From Planctomycetota bacterium (GTDB lineage Bacteria; Planctomycetota; UBA1135; GCA-002686595), in the NCBI GenBank assembly GCA_029250885.1, contig JAQXEK010000014.1, positions 1 to 64,000 on the forward strand: DNA of 64,000 nucleotides. The letters run 5' to 3'. Within the stretch, counting starts at the first letter, position 1. Every line of letters starts with the position of its first letter. The position numbers and the translations under genes are program-made. Below are positions 25,546-35,554 of the stretch, piece by piece. Under the pieces are notes generated by a model. The model saw only the letters and a list, made by a program, of their open reading frames with translations, was not told the DNA's origin and made no database searches.

Positions 25546-27936
25546 CTAGCCGCCAGCGAGGACCACAAGCAGGTTTAGCCGGTCCCCCGGATGGATGATC
25601 GCGTCTGCATCGAGCCGCTGCCCGTCGCGCCAGACCGTGGGCAGAATGCCACCGCGATGGAAGAGCTGCGGCCGCGCCTTGGGCTCGCTGGATGCAAGCC
25701 TCTCCAGCACCGCGCTAAGTTGTTCGGGCACTTCGAGGGGTAGGACGTAGTCGCCCTGGCCAAGGGCTGCTCCAAGGCTGCCCCCAGCCATCAATGTGAC
25801 CAGGGACGAAGTGCGATGGGGCCTTTGGTGCGCGACCCCCTTTACAGGCTGACGCGCTTCTAGATTCGACGCACTTGGGCTCGCCGCCTCGGCGCGCTCC
25901 CCTGCGAAAACTGCGCGCGCCTGATCCCAAGCGGACGGCTGGCCGCCCACGCCGTCGGAGTCGATCCATTCCAACTGGCTGGGCACTAGGCGTCCCTCGG
26001 AATCCAAACCGCGCACGAGGTAATACTCGTCGGCCATGCCCTCCATGGCAAGCTCATCCCGAGCCCAAGCGGGCACATCTAATGGTGCCTGCTCTGGGTG
26101 AAGTTGTTCGTTGAAGAGCCGCCGCGCGAGCACTAGGGCTCGCCCCGCGGCGAGCAGTTGTTCGCCCTTCGTCTGGCCGTGGGCCCAGGGCCGCCCCGGA
26201 CCAGAATTATCCAGGGCTGCGGGCGCGATCCACGTACCCAGCTCGTCCAAGGTCGCCACGCCGTCGGCGATCAGGCCGGCGGCCGAGAAGCAGCAGAAGC
26301 CCGCGATGTCCAAGGCCGCGGCGAGGTCCTCGTGCCAGGCCACCACGCGCCCCTTGGCCGTGGGGCTGCGCGGATCCAGAGCGTCACTCGGGATCCGCGT
26401 GCCGTCTGGCAAGCTCTGGCGCTCGTTCGGCGAGGCCACCAGGAACGGGAACACGCGCATGGGGTCGTTTCCCCCGGTGCAGACGATCTGGCCAAGGGTG
26501 CTGGCGAAATTCCCCTCGGGTCGCGCCGCGCCGCCCTGGGCTAGGTAGTGCCTGTGCTCAAGTTTAAGAGCTTGGGCCAGAGCACAGCTCCCCATAGCGG
26601 GAAGGTGCCCCAGCGCACTTCCTAAACCGTCCAAATCGCCAAAGCGTGCCGTCTGAGGCATCCATTCAGGAATAGAGAGACCCTCATCCGCAGCGATGGC
26701 GAGCAGGGCCAGGCAAGCACCCGCCTCGCGCGCATCGATGCCGTACTCATCGCACAAGGCCAGCAGCTCTAGGGACTCGGCGAAGGTATCGAGCCCCAGG
26801 TTGGGGCCCAGGGCCCACGATGCACTAAAGCGCGCAGCGCTGCGCACGCCCTCTTGGGGCTTCGCTTCGCCGCTCGAAGTCCCCTTGTTCACGCGGCCCG
26901 GGCGCTCGAATACCAAGCCACAGGGAGTGCTGCAGCCCTTGCAGCCGTGGCGCTCGCTCTGCATGCTCTCGGCCTCTTTCGCGAGCCGCGCGCCGGCCGC
27001 CGCGTCCAAGAACTCGGAGTAGTTGCGCCCGGACAACTCGCCCCTGGCGGCGAATGCGCCGAACAGCTCTAAGGTGCCGGACTTCGAGCGCTCGCCGAGG
27101 CGCGGGCTCTGGGAGAAGCCGAACTTCGGCCGGGCCTTGCGCTTCTGTCCGGGGGCGCTTGGTTCCAACTTATCTGCAGCGGGTTCCGCCGCGCGAATCG
27201 CAATCCCGCACAAGCCCATGGCGCCAATCAACGCGCCCAAACCGCCGCGTCCGGCGCTGCTCACGTGGCTCTTGCCGGTGCGCACCATCGCCATGGGCGA
27301 GCCGTCCAAGCCGGCCTGGCCAATGGTTAGGAGCGCCAGCTCGGCGCGCGGTCGCTCGGCCTTCAGCTGCTCGGCTAACTTGTGGCAGGCCCCGTCCATC
27401 GTGTCGCTGCCTGGCTCTACGGGAATCAGCCGGCCGACGACCTTTGGGCTAGCTGAGACCTGTCCCCGCTTGTCGTCCTGCACCTCCAGCAACAGGAGCT
27501 TAGGTGCGGAGCGATCCCCCGTGCCGCGCAGCAGCAGTCCTTTGGCCAAGGTCCCAAGGCAGCCCGCGGCGTCGCCGCCTAGGGCGGCCTCGGCCAATAG
27601 CCCGGTCAATGGCGAAACGCCCGCCAGACAAATGCGCCCAGACGAGGGCAGGCCGCGCCCAACCGCATCGCCCACCGCGACGGCCAAGCAGCCAGAATCC
27701 GCACTCTGCCCGGCCAGCATCGCCAAGGCAAGGCCGCTGCCCCCAAGACTGCCCAGGCCGTCAAGGTAGGAAACGGCGCTCTGGAACACAAGCCCGCGAA
27801 CCGACACCTCGCCGTCCCGAATCTGCACCTCGATGACCCGTGGCCGGGTCGGCTTATCGTCACAAGTCACTTCCACAGCCTGAGGATATCCCCTGGCCTG
27901 TGGAACACCTTCACCATTCCCCGCGCCGCGCTTCAT
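25546..27936 (-). CDS. Aldehyde ferredoxin oxidoreductase-like protein with C-terminal MoaD/ThiS-like domain
   Basis: This 796-residue tungsto/molybdo-enzyme belongs to the AOR family. The [4Fe-4S] ligands appear as HGCKGCSTPCGLVFE (C-x2-C-x3-C), with the fourth Cys in ALDIAGFCCFSA. The C-terminal AOR signature reads MADEYYLVRGLDSEGRLVPS. The N-terminal beta domain is shorter on motif conservation than archaeal AOR but has GLGGSGLA-like Gly-rich turns. After about residue 715 comes a ubiquitin-fold segment, DYVLPLEVPEQLSAVLERL to the very end HPGDRLNLLVVLAGG, ending in the Gly-Gly of MoaD/ThiS sulfur carriers. AOR oxidises aldehydes to acids with ferredoxin as acceptor. Divergent from transketolase. 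Confidence 0.85.
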   Translation of the reverse strand: MKRGAGNGEGVPQARGYPQAVEVTCDDKPTRPRVIEVQIRDGEVSVRGLVFQSAVSYLDGLGSLGGSGLALAMLAGQSADSGCLAVAVGDAVGRGLPSSGRICLAGVSPLTGLLAEAALGGDAAGCLGTLAKGLLLRGTGDRSAPKLLLLEVQDDKRGQVSASPKVVGRLIPVEPGSDTMDGACHKLAEQLKAERPRAELALLTIGQAGLDGSPMAMVRTGKSHVSSAGRGGLGALIGAMGLCGIAIRAAEPAADKLEPSAPGQKRKARPKFGFSQSPRLGERSKSGTLELFGAFAARGELSGRNYSEFLDAAAGARLAKEAESMQSERHGCKGCSTPCGLVFERPGRVNKGTSSGEAKPQEGVRSAARFSASWALGPNLGLDTFAESLELLALCDEYGIDAREAGACLALLAIAADEGLSIPEWMPQTARFGDLDGLGSALGHLPAMGSCALAQALKLEHRHYLAQGGAARPEGNFASTLGQIVCTGGNDPMRVFPFLVASPNERQSLPDGTRIPSDALDPRSPTAKGRVVAWHEDLAAALDIAGFCCFSAAGLIADGVATLDELGTWIAPAALDNSGPGRPWAHGQTKGEQLLAAGRALVLARRLFNEQLHPEQAPLDVPAWARDELAMEGMADEYYLVRGLDSEGRLVPSQLEWIDSDGVGGQPSAWDQARAVFAGERAEAASPSASNLEARQPVKGVAHQRPHRTSSLVTLMAGGSLGAALGQGDYVLPLEVPEQLSAVLERLASSEPKARPQLFHRGGILPTVWRDGQRLDADAIIHPGDRLNLLVVLAGG

Positions 27937-28035
27937 TCCTCGAAAGAGCCTCGTTAGTATAGGCCTTGGCTCTCCCCCTAGGATCCCCGTAGGGATCTCC
28001 CCCGCTGTTTAGGCAGTCCTAAAAACCCGCGCGCC

Positions 28036-30045
28036 ATGACGACCTCCGTGACGACCCTCGACCTTACCTGTACGAACGCAGTCCGCACCCTCGCCATCGA
28101 CATGATCCAGAAGGCGAATTCGGGCCACCCCGGTTTGCCACTTGGCGCCGCCCCCATGGCCAGTGTGCTCTGGCGCAAGGCGATGAAGTTCGACGCAGCG
28201 GATCCGTCCTGGCCCGACCGCGATCGCTTTGTGCTGTCGGCTGGTCATGGCAGCTCGCTGCTCTACGCCCTCTTGCACCTCTCGGGTTTCGAGGTCAGCC
28301 TCGACGACCTTAAGAGCTTCCGCCAGTGGGGCAGTAAGACTCCTGGGCACCCGGAGTTTGGGGAGACTGCCGGCGTCGAGTGCACCACTGGGCCCCTGGG
28401 CCAAGGCGTCACGAATGCGGTCGGCATGGCCGTGGCCGAGACCTTCCTGGCAGGCCGCTACAACCGCGGCGATCACACGGTCGTGGACCACCAGACCTAC
28501 GCCCTCGTGGGCGACGGCGACCTGATGGAGGGCATCGCCTATGAAGCCGTGTCCCTGGCGGGCAAGCTCGGGCTCGGCAAGCTGACGGTGCTCTACGATT
28601 CCAACGACATCACCCTGGATGGCCCCCTAGACCTCTCCTTTGTGGAGGGTGTCGCCCCGCGCTTTGAGGCGTGCGGTTGGCAGGTCATTCGCATCGACGA
28701 CGGCGACACTGACTTCGACGGCATCGAGGCTGCCCTGGCCAGCGCTAAGTCCGATCCACGCCCGACCCTGATCGAGGTCAAGACCACCATCGGCTACGGC
28801 TCGCCGAACAAGGCAGGCACGGCGGCGAGCCACGGTTCGCCACTTGGCGCCGACGAGCTCACCGCTACGAAAGCCGCCCTTGGCGCGGCCGGTGGCGACT
28901 TCGAAGTTGCCGCCGAGGCCACGGACGCCTGGCGCGAAGCCGGTGCACGGGGCGCGGCCAAGAACGCGGCATGGAAGCAGACCTTCCAAGCCTGGCGCGC
29001 GGCCAACCCCGGCCTTGCCGGTGAGTGGGACGCCATGGCCGCCGGCGAGCTGCCCTTGGGCTGGGACGCCGAGCTTCCGACCTTCGAGGCCGGTCCCGGG
29101 CTCGCTACCCGCGAGTCTAGTCACAAGGTGCTGCAAGCCATCGCCGCGGGCCTCGCGCCGTTTCTCGGCGGTGACGCGGACCTGTCCTGCTCCACCAAGA
29201 CCGCTATCGTGGAATCCAGCGACTTCTCCCATGCCAACCCGACCGGCCGCAACATCCGCTACGGCGTCCGCGAGCACGCCATGGGCGCGATCGCCAACGG
29301 TATCGCCTACCACGGCGGCCTGGTGAATTTCACCGGCACCTTCTTCGTGTTCGCCGACTACATGCGACCCGCCATCCGCTTGGCCGCCATGAACAAGCTT
29401 GGTGCGATCTTTGTATTCACCCACGATTCGGTCGCGGTCGGCGAGGACGGTCCCACGCACCAGCCTGTTGAACACCTGGCAAGCCTGCGCTCGATCCCCG
29501 GCTTGACGGTGATCCGCCCCGGCGACGCCAACGAGACCCGTGAGGCCTGGCGCAGCGCCGTCGCTCACCGAAGCAGCCCCACTGCCCTAGTCTTCAGTCG
29601 TCAAAAGATGGCGACATTGGACCGCGCCGAAATGGGGCCCGCCGAGGATCTAGCTCGGGGTGCCTACATCCTCAAGGATGCGCCCGAGAGCCTCGGCACC
29701 CAGGCGATCCTGATCGCCACTGGCAGCGAGATCGGCTGCGCCCTCGCCGCCCAGGAAAGCCTGGTCGCCGCAGGTATCGGCGTCCGCGTCGTCTCCATGC
29801 CCAGCTGGGAGCTCTTCGCCGAGCAGCCCGCCGCTTGGCGCGACAAGGTCCTCCCCCCCGCCGTCACCGCCCGGGTCTCCATGGAAGCGGGCACAACATT
29901 CGGTTGGGAGCGCTGGATCGGCAGCGCGGGCAAAGCCGTTGGCATCGACCGCTTCGGCGCCTCCGCCCCCGGCGACCTAGTCCTAGACCAACTTGGCATC
30001 AACGCCCCCGCCGCCGAAGCTGCGATCCGAGACCTCCTGGGCTAA
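28036..30045 (+). CDS. tkt: Transketolase
   Basis: This full-length 669-residue transketolase moves two-carbon units between pentose and hexose phosphates in the pentose phosphate and Calvin-type pathways. Visible blocks are [45 protein letters not shown], the ThDP motif [15 protein letters not shown] with [10 protein letters not shown], the catalytic-loop [28 protein letters not shown] with FADYMRPA, and [20 protein letters not shown]. All known ThDP and substrate-binding residues that I can check are kept. It starts at the ATG at 28036, is divergent from the AOR gene by 99 bases, and stands alone. Confidence 0.96.
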   Translation: MTTSVTTLDLTCTNAVRTLAIDMIQKANSGHPGLPLGAAPMASVLWRKAMKFDAADPSWPDRDRFVLSAGHGSSLLYALLHLSGFEVSLDDLKSFRQWGSKTPGHPEFGETAGVECTTGPLGQGVTNAVGMAVAETFLAGRYNRGDHTVVDHQTYALVGDGDLMEGIAYEAVSLAGKLGLGKLTVLYDSNDITLDGPLDLSFVEGVAPRFEACGWQVIRIDDGDTDFDGIEAALASAKSDPRPTLIEVKTTIGYGSPNKAGTAASHGSPLGADELTATKAALGAAGGDFEVAAEATDAWREAGARGAAKNAAWKQTFQAWRAANPGLAGEWDAMAAGELPLGWDAELPTFEAGPGLATRESSHKVLQAIAAGLAPFLGGDADLSCSTKTAIVESSDFSHANPTGRNIRYGVREHAMGAIANGIAYHGGLVNFTGTFFVFADYMRPAIRLAAMNKLGAIFVFTHDSVAVGEDGPTHQPVEHLASLRSIPGLTVIRPGDANETREAWRSAVAHRSSPTALVFSRQKMATLDRAEMGPAEDLARGAYILKDAPESLGTQAILIATGSEIGCALAAQESLVAAGIGVRVVSMPSWELFAEQPAAWRDKVLPPAVTARVSMEAGTTFGWERWIGSAGKAVGIDRFGASAPGDLVLDQLGINAPAAEAAIRDLLG

Positions 30046-30345
30046 GCCCCCGCTAGCTGCTAGTTTGCGATCATCTGCGCGACCGTACTGCCAAGGCAGC
30101 CGGCCGCCCCGTGACCTTCTTAGCCCCTCTACATTGTGAACTGAAAGCGCCGTTTACGTCCACAGCGCACAGCGATACGTGCTCGCCCACTTTGACCTGG
30201 CGTGAGCGGTTCCATCGGTGATTGAGGCTAACCACCGACAGAGGAGACACCGACTCGTTTACGTCTGATGCCCGGTCTTCGAGACCATCTATCTGCGACT
30301 TGGCGACCAGAGCAACTCTTGCCATCGGTTAGGCTCAACCGCACG
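30046..30345. other. Intergenic region, nothing recognised
   Basis: This is 300 bases between two rightward genes. There is no convincing ORF or terminator. It probably contains the promoter of the TVP38-type gene. Confidence 0.35.
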
Positions 30346-31083
30346 ATGCCTTCCCCACCCCAAGGTCCACCTAAGACCACCCGAGTACGGCTGCTGGCCG
30401 TTGTGATTTTGGCACTCTGCTTAGTCGGCTTCCAATGGCTGCCCCTAGAAGGGTGGCTTGATTCCATGACTGCTTGGGGTGAGTCAAAGGGGACTCCCGG
30501 CGCCTTACTGGTTGGCTTGCTGTTTATTCCGGTTTGCTTGCTGATGCTCCCCGCCTCCAGTGCGCTGGCCTATGCCATGGCCCTGGCGTTTGGGCTGTGG
30601 GCTTCATTTACTGGAGTCATGTTTGGCGCGGTGCTCGGGGCCATGGCCTGCTTTCTAGGGGGGCGCTTCTTTGCGCGGGATTTCGTCGAGCGACACAAGC
30701 AACGCCGCCCCATGCTAGCCGCCTTGGACACGGTGCTCGATGAGAGGTCCTTTGGCATGATCGCGCTGGTTCGCCTATCGCCGCTCTTTCCCTATGCCCT
30801 GGTTGGCTATGCCTTGGGGGCGACGCGCATCACCTTCTGGCGCCACGCACTTGCGACGACCCTGGCCATCGCACCCCAGACTCTGCTGACTTGCTACATC
30901 GGCTCGACGGTCGGTGATCTGGCCTCGAGCGGCGAGAGTCTGACCCGAAGCCCAATGGAGTACGCCATGCTAGCTACGGGAATCTTGGCGGCATTGCTCG
31001 TGATTGGCATCATCTCTAAGCGCACTAAAGCGGCTTTGGAGGCGCAACTCTCCGCCTCGGGTCCGGCACAGGCCAGAGACTAG
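30346..31083 (+). CDS. TVP38/TMEM64 family inner-membrane protein (DedA-like fold)
   Basis: The ATG at 30346 gives 245 residues with about six hydrophobic segments. The SNARE-associated/VTT domain core is clear: LMLPASSALAYAMALAFGLW, GAVLGAMACFLGGRFFAR and then RLSPLFPYALVGYALGATRI, whose R-x-SP-x-x-P motif is the family hallmark. Members are thought to act as lipid scramblases or proton-coupled transporters in the cytoplasmic membrane; the exact cargo here is unknown. The C-terminus ends in a short charged tail. It stands alone. Confidence 0.88.
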   Translation: MPSPPQGPPKTTRVRLLAVVILALCLVGFQWLPLEGWLDSMTAWGESKGTPGALLVGLLFIPVCLLMLPASSALAYAMALAFGLWASFTGVMFGAVLGAMACFLGGRFFARDFVERHKQRRPMLAALDTVLDERSFGMIALVRLSPLFPYALVGYALGATRITFWRHALATTLAIAPQTLLTCYIGSTVGDLASSGESLTRSPMEYAMLATGILAALLVIGIISKRTKAALEAQLSASGPAQARD

Positions 31084-31351
31084 CCGCATCGAACCCAGGG
31101 AGAGCCCTGAGCTAGCAGCCCGGAACCACGATTCCTCCCTCACAGAAGGGCGGAAAAGCCGTACTCTCTCGCCTACGGCGACCGATATAGGATGTGATTC
31201 GATATTCGGGGGGGGCAATCCCCCACAGAATTCAGCAATCGAATCCGCCCCAAGTGCGCTAGCGAGCGAAACTTAGGCCCCGTAACTCAACCTATTGCCC
31301 TTTCCGTCCCTCAGGACCAAGCAACGGGGAAGTCCCCTCCCGTTTTCTTCG

Positions 31352-34300
31352 ATGACCAACCAGAACTACGACGCCACAGAAGCCGCCAACGCGACCACCA
31401 ATGAGGCCGCAGCCCCAAACGCGGGCTTTATGATCGGCGCCATCGTGCTCGCGATTCTCTTCTACCTTACGCCGTACCTCTTCGGCTCGGTCGACACGGA
31501 GATCCCAAGTGGCTCCTCCACCACCGGTGCAAAGCTCGTGGGCGATGGCGTAACTCTGGTCATCGGGCACGAGACCTTGTCGGGAATCCAACGGGGAACG
31601 AGCAGTCTCTCCGAGACACTGACCGCGCCCTGGTGGGGACAGCACCATACCGAGAGTACCCTCTGGCGCCCGGTCCCCCTATTCGTGCTAGGCATGGCAA
31701 GCTCCATGTCCGGCCCCTACAACCCGGCTGACCCCAAGGACGCAGCCTTCCCATTCCACCTGCTGACCCTGGCGTCCCACGTGCTCGCCACGATGCTTCT
31801 GTTCTTGCTGGCCTTCGAGTTCACCAAGAGCGACAAGGCTGCGTTGATTACGGCCGCACTCTTCGGGACCCTGCCCGTGCACGGAGCTGCAATCTTCGAC
31901 GTGGCCGGCATCTCCGAACTCTTGGCCGCAGCCTTTAGCTTCGGCGCCTGGTTGATGTGGTTGAAGGCCGGCGACAAGCCCCTCGCTAACGTGCCCATGC
32001 TCCTGGGCTGCATCGTTCTGGTGGCCTTGGCTGGGCTCTCAAACGAGACCGCCTACATGCTGCCCATCCTCTTCCTTTTAGTGGACGCAGGCCGCAACCC
32101 TGAAGCCGGACGTGTTGACCTCCGCTTCGCCATGAAGAAGCTGCCCGCCGCGGCCACCCTGGTTGCCATCGTCGCCGTTGTAATCGCCATGCGTGTTTCC
32201 GTGATGGGCGGGCTCTCCGTCGAGTCCTCCGTCAACTCCCAGTTCTTAAACCCACTGCTTGCGTCCGGTGGAATGGATCGCATTGCCAACGGCCTGCGCT
32301 TGCTGATCGTCTCGGTGCCCGTGATGTTGGGCCTTAACCCCCTCCGCGGAGAGGGTCTCGGCGACATGGTGGGATTCAGCCCTGACTACTCCATAGGGCA
32401 GATCGAGGTGCTGGGCGCCTTCTCTCCCATGAACATCATTGCGGCCCTTGCGCTCGTCGTCTCGATTGGCGCTGCCTTTGTATTGGCCAAGAGGTGCGGG
32501 CTGCGCGCCGGACTCTGGCTAGCTCTCTTGGGATCCTTGGTCTTGGGCTCGAATGTGCTGTTCGCCACCGACACGATGTTCACCGAGCGAGCGCTCTACT
32601 TCCCCTCCGGACTCTTGCTGTTGATCCTGGCTATGTTCCTGGCTAAGCGCGGAAAAGCTGGCCTAGTTGCTGGCCTGGTATTGGCCCTTGGCGGCGGCGC
32701 TTGGACCTATGCCCAAGCCGACGCCTGGACGACCAATCGAGAGTACGTCCAGGGCGTCGAAGCCGGCGCACCTAACTCTGCTCTGGCCGCCTACAACAAC
32801 GGGCTCGGCCTCGAGCAAGACGCGTTCTACGGCACTGCCTTGACAAGCTACCGCAGGGCAATCGAGATCTTCCCAAGCTACACGAGCGCTGAGGTCGCCT
32901 TGGGCCGCGTGCTCGAAGAGGACCTCAACTTTGGCGAAGCTGCTGACCATTACCAGCGCGCCTTGGAGATTCAACTCGAAGACGCAGACTGGGCCTATTC
33001 CCCCGAGCCCTTCGGGATCTCGGCGGGCCCCTCTGACCTGATCAACCGCATCACCAACCTGCGCGCCTTTAATCCTGCCGTAGACCAGCCCCAGGCGAAC
33101 CTCGACTATTTCGACTCTCTTTTGGCCAAGGGCTACGACAGCCCATCCCTGCGTACCCACCGCGCCCGGACCCTGCTCAAATTGGAACGGGCTCCCGAGG
33201 CGGAAGAGGACTACAAAGCTAGCCTCGTGATCCAGCCCACGGCCTTCGCCGTGCGCTATTACGGCGACTTTCTGCGTCGCGACCAGCGCATTGGCGAGGC
33301 TCTGGAGCTCTATGACGCGCACAGCCGCCTGACCGACGCGTTTACTGGCATCGAGCTGGCTGAGTTCCTGCTGCAGCGTGCCGACGCCGAGCTCATGACC
33401 GACCCTGTGAAGGCTGTCGCCACCGCTGAGGAGGCCCAACAGCACGGCGAAGATATGACCGCCGAGCAGATCTTCCGCACTTACTGGACCTGGGTCCAGG
33501 GCACCCTCGAGAACCTGCCCGCAGACCCTCGCGAGCGCCTCGAAGCGCGGGTCGAGATCGACAAGCGGCTCAAGACCGCCCTCACCTTCTACACCGAAGC
33601 CAACGAGGTGACCTACGCTGCTCGCTACACCCTGGCCAGCAACATGCGTGAGCTCGGCGACTACGAGGAGCTGATTCCCCTGGCTGAGGAGATGCTGCGA
33701 TTCCGCCCTGCCCCGAACCTACGGACCTGGCTGGCCGAATCGTACATTGCCACTGGTGACCTAGACAAGGGCATCGAGAACTGGAAGATGGCCTGTGCAG
33801 GACTCGTCACCGAAGAAGGAAAGCCCCTGGACATCGAGCTTCTAGACGCAGCGCGCCGCAACCTACTGCGCACCCTGTCGGAAGCTGGCCTGTCGAGCGA
33901 AGTACCCGCCGAGATCGAAGGCTGGCATGAGCTGGCTGGCGGCGAAGACATGTATGCCTTGGTCCTGGCAGCAGACTGGCAAGCCGCATGGGGTGACGTC
34001 GCCCTTGCGGGGTCTATCTCTGCGCACCTTGCGACGACCTACCCCGACTTCCCCGATGGCGCCAAGTACGCGGCCCAGCTGGCCTCCTTTGGCGCACCTG
34101 AGCCCGGCCACACCGCCCTGCTTGGTCTGGCCCAAAAACGTCTTATCTGGGGTAACCTCGCTGGAGCGGTCGATGCGGGTAAGGCCTCACTAGCGGTGTC
34201 CTCGACCGATATGCAGAAGGTCGGCGCCATTGGAATCTTGGCCAACTCCCTAACGAAGATGGGCCGTCTTGACGAAGCCCTGATCTACCTGGACCAGGCC

Positions 34301-34372
34301 CTGTCCTTGAATCTACCGGCCCAGCTAAAGGCAGGTATCCAAGGCACTCGAAACCAAATCGCGGACGATTAG
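31352..34372 (+). CDS. TMTC-like membrane protein with C-terminal TPR repeats
   Basis: The ATG at 31352 gives 1006 residues. Residues about 25-460 hold some 10 membrane spans. The loop after the first span reads LTAPWWGQHHTESTLWRPVP, comparable to the DFWG...SYRPL loop of eukaryotic TMTC O-mannosyltransferases and related bacterial GT-C proteins. Residues about 480-1006 are soluble and made of TPR-like helical pairs, for example NNGLGLEQDAFYGTALTSYR and LGRVLEEDLNFGEAADHYQR, with further repeats to the end. The likely role is a lipid-linked glycosyltransferase with a periplasmic TPR platform, but the catalytic residues are not certain. No neighbour informs the substrate. Confidence 0.75.
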   Translation: MTNQNYDATEAANATTNEAAAPNAGFMIGAIVLAILFYLTPYLFGSVDTEIPSGSSTTGAKLVGDGVTLVIGHETLSGIQRGTSSLSETLTAPWWGQHHTESTLWRPVPLFVLGMASSMSGPYNPADPKDAAFPFHLLTLASHVLATMLLFLLAFEFTKSDKAALITAALFGTLPVHGAAIFDVAGISELLAAAFSFGAWLMWLKAGDKPLANVPMLLGCIVLVALAGLSNETAYMLPILFLLVDAGRNPEAGRVDLRFAMKKLPAAATLVAIVAVVIAMRVSVMGGLSVESSVNSQFLNPLLASGGMDRIANGLRLLIVSVPVMLGLNPLRGEGLGDMVGFSPDYSIGQIEVLGAFSPMNIIAALALVVSIGAAFVLAKRCGLRAGLWLALLGSLVLGSNVLFATDTMFTERALYFPSGLLLLILAMFLAKRGKAGLVAGLVLALGGGAWTYAQADAWTTNREYVQGVEAGAPNSALAAYNNGLGLEQDAFYGTALTSYRRAIEIFPSYTSAEVALGRVLEEDLNFGEAADHYQRALEIQLEDADWAYSPEPFGISAGPSDLINRITNLRAFNPAVDQPQANLDYFDSLLAKGYDSPSLRTHRARTLLKLERAPEAEEDYKASLVIQPTAFAVRYYGDFLRRDQRIGEALELYDAHSRLTDAFTGIELAEFLLQRADAELMTDPVKAVATAEEAQQHGEDMTAEQIFRTYWTWVQGTLENLPADPRERLEARVEIDKRLKTALTFYTEANEVTYAARYTLASNMRELGDYEELIPLAEEMLRFRPAPNLRTWLAESYIATGDLDKGIENWKMACAGLVTEEGKPLDIELLDAARRNLLRTLSEAGLSSEVPAEIEGWHELAGGEDMYALVLAADWQAAWGDVALAGSISAHLATTYPDFPDGAKYAAQLASFGAPEPGHTALLGLAQKRLIWGNLAGAVDAGKASLAVSSTDMQKVGAIGILANSLTKMGRLDEALIYLDQALSLNLPAQLKAGIQGTRNQIADD

Positions 34373-34518
34373 GCTGAAGTCATCTAAGACGCCCGAGACT
34401 AATGCTTAGGGCGCTCTTCATGGGTTCCGTCTCTCATCTGGGAATGTGGGCTCATTATTTTAGCCGCAGTCGCTTTGTCGATGACGAACCGTTTGCGCAC
34501 GGTTGAGTAGCCCCGAAG

Positions 34519-35139
34519 ATGGGCGCTATGACACCACGCCCGCGTAATTTTGACGAAGCCACTGCCCTCCAAAGCGCCAAGGAGTTCTTCTGGACCCAAG
34601 GCTTTGAGGCTACCTCGATACAGAACCTGGTCGACTCGATGAACATCGGGCGCCAGAGCCTGTACAACACCTTCGGGGACAAGCGCACGCTGTTTCTGCG
34701 AACCCTAGACCTCTATAACGAGGAGCTCCAAGAGGCCGCGCTTACGCCTCTCAATCGTCCAGATGCGGCTATGGCTGAAATCGCTATATACCTGCGCTCT
34801 GTCGCCTCCAGCCTTACCGGACAAGCAGTCCGGCGCAGCTGCTTTCTGATGAACTCGGTGCTCGAGCTCGCGGCAACCGATGAAGAGGTGCGCAAGGTCG
34901 CAAGCCAGTTCCGGGTCTCCCTCGTGGCCGCCCTTGAACTTGCTCTCGTACGCTCCGCCGAGCAGGGCACGCTCAAACCGGGCAGCGACCCCGAGGTCTG
35001 CGCCCAGATCATCGCAAATACAGCCATGGGCATGAGCTTGGCTTGGAAGTCCGGTGGCATTCCCGAAGAGCTGAGCTCCATCGTCGAGGGCACCATTGCC
35101 CTAGTCGCAAAAGAGCACGCCCCGGTAGCGCACAGCTAG
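34519..35139 (+). CDS. TetR/AcrR family transcriptional regulator
   Basis: This 206-residue regulator starts at 34519, or 34528 for the second Met. The N-terminal helix-turn-helix domain reads AKEFFWTQGFEATSIQNLVD then SMNIGRQSLYNTFGDKRTLF, a canonical TetR DNA-binding motif. The C-terminal ligand domain contains RRSCFLMNSVLELA, which places it near the YcdC/AcrR-like subgroup with a TetR_C domain often tied to organic electrophile or fatty-acid responses. No divergent target gene is adjacent; it is convergent with the propionyl-CoA operon across a 415-base gap. Confidence 0.9.
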   Translation: MGAMTPRPRNFDEATALQSAKEFFWTQGFEATSIQNLVDSMNIGRQSLYNTFGDKRTLFLRTLDLYNEELQEAALTPLNRPDAAMAEIAIYLRSVASSLTGQAVRRSCFLMNSVLELAATDEEVRKVASQFRVSLVAALELALVRSAEQGTLKPGSDPEVCAQIIANTAMGMSLAWKSGGIPEELSSIVEGTIALVAKEHAPVAHS

Positions 35140-35554
35140 GGCCGATCGGCGCCAGGTCAAATACCGCCCACAAGCAGAAGCCCCTGTGGGATAAAGCTCT
35201 CAGAGCATATCAGGAGGCCTAATCGCCACCCGGCCATCCAAAAGCTGCTCGTGGAGCCCTTCGTGCAGGACTCTCATGGCGACCTCGTCTTCGATGACTA
35301 GAGGGCCTGGCGTTCTCAGATGTTGGGCGCGTTCGTGTGGAATGTCTACTGGCCCGGATCAGCCTTGTCGGCAGCGAGCTGCAACAAAGAGATTAGGCCA
35401 ACGGGAGTAGCGAGTTGCCTACTCATAGAACCGCAGTTCGCATCTTTACTGCAGCCGATGAGTATCGGAGGGGCCTAGTTTAGCAGGCATTCCAAATCAC
35501 TGCGCCACCTCCGATGCTGCGGAGTGAGTTCCCCATCGTCCCCACTCCTACAAG
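35140..35554. other. Intergenic region with a possible decayed coding fragment
   Basis: This is 415 bases between the TetR gene and the end of the carboxylase operon. On the minus strand a stretch ending at a stop at 35200 and open back to about 35360 reads like protein (PGPLVIEDEVAMRVLHEGLH and on), but it has no start codon of its own and only about 50 codons. It could be a decayed gene or chance. Nothing else was seen. Confidence 0.3.

Noticed and set aside
35200-35363. Protein-like minus-strand fragment after the TetR gene
   Set aside because: It has about 50 codons with no start codon; too short to call as a gene or to name a parent family.
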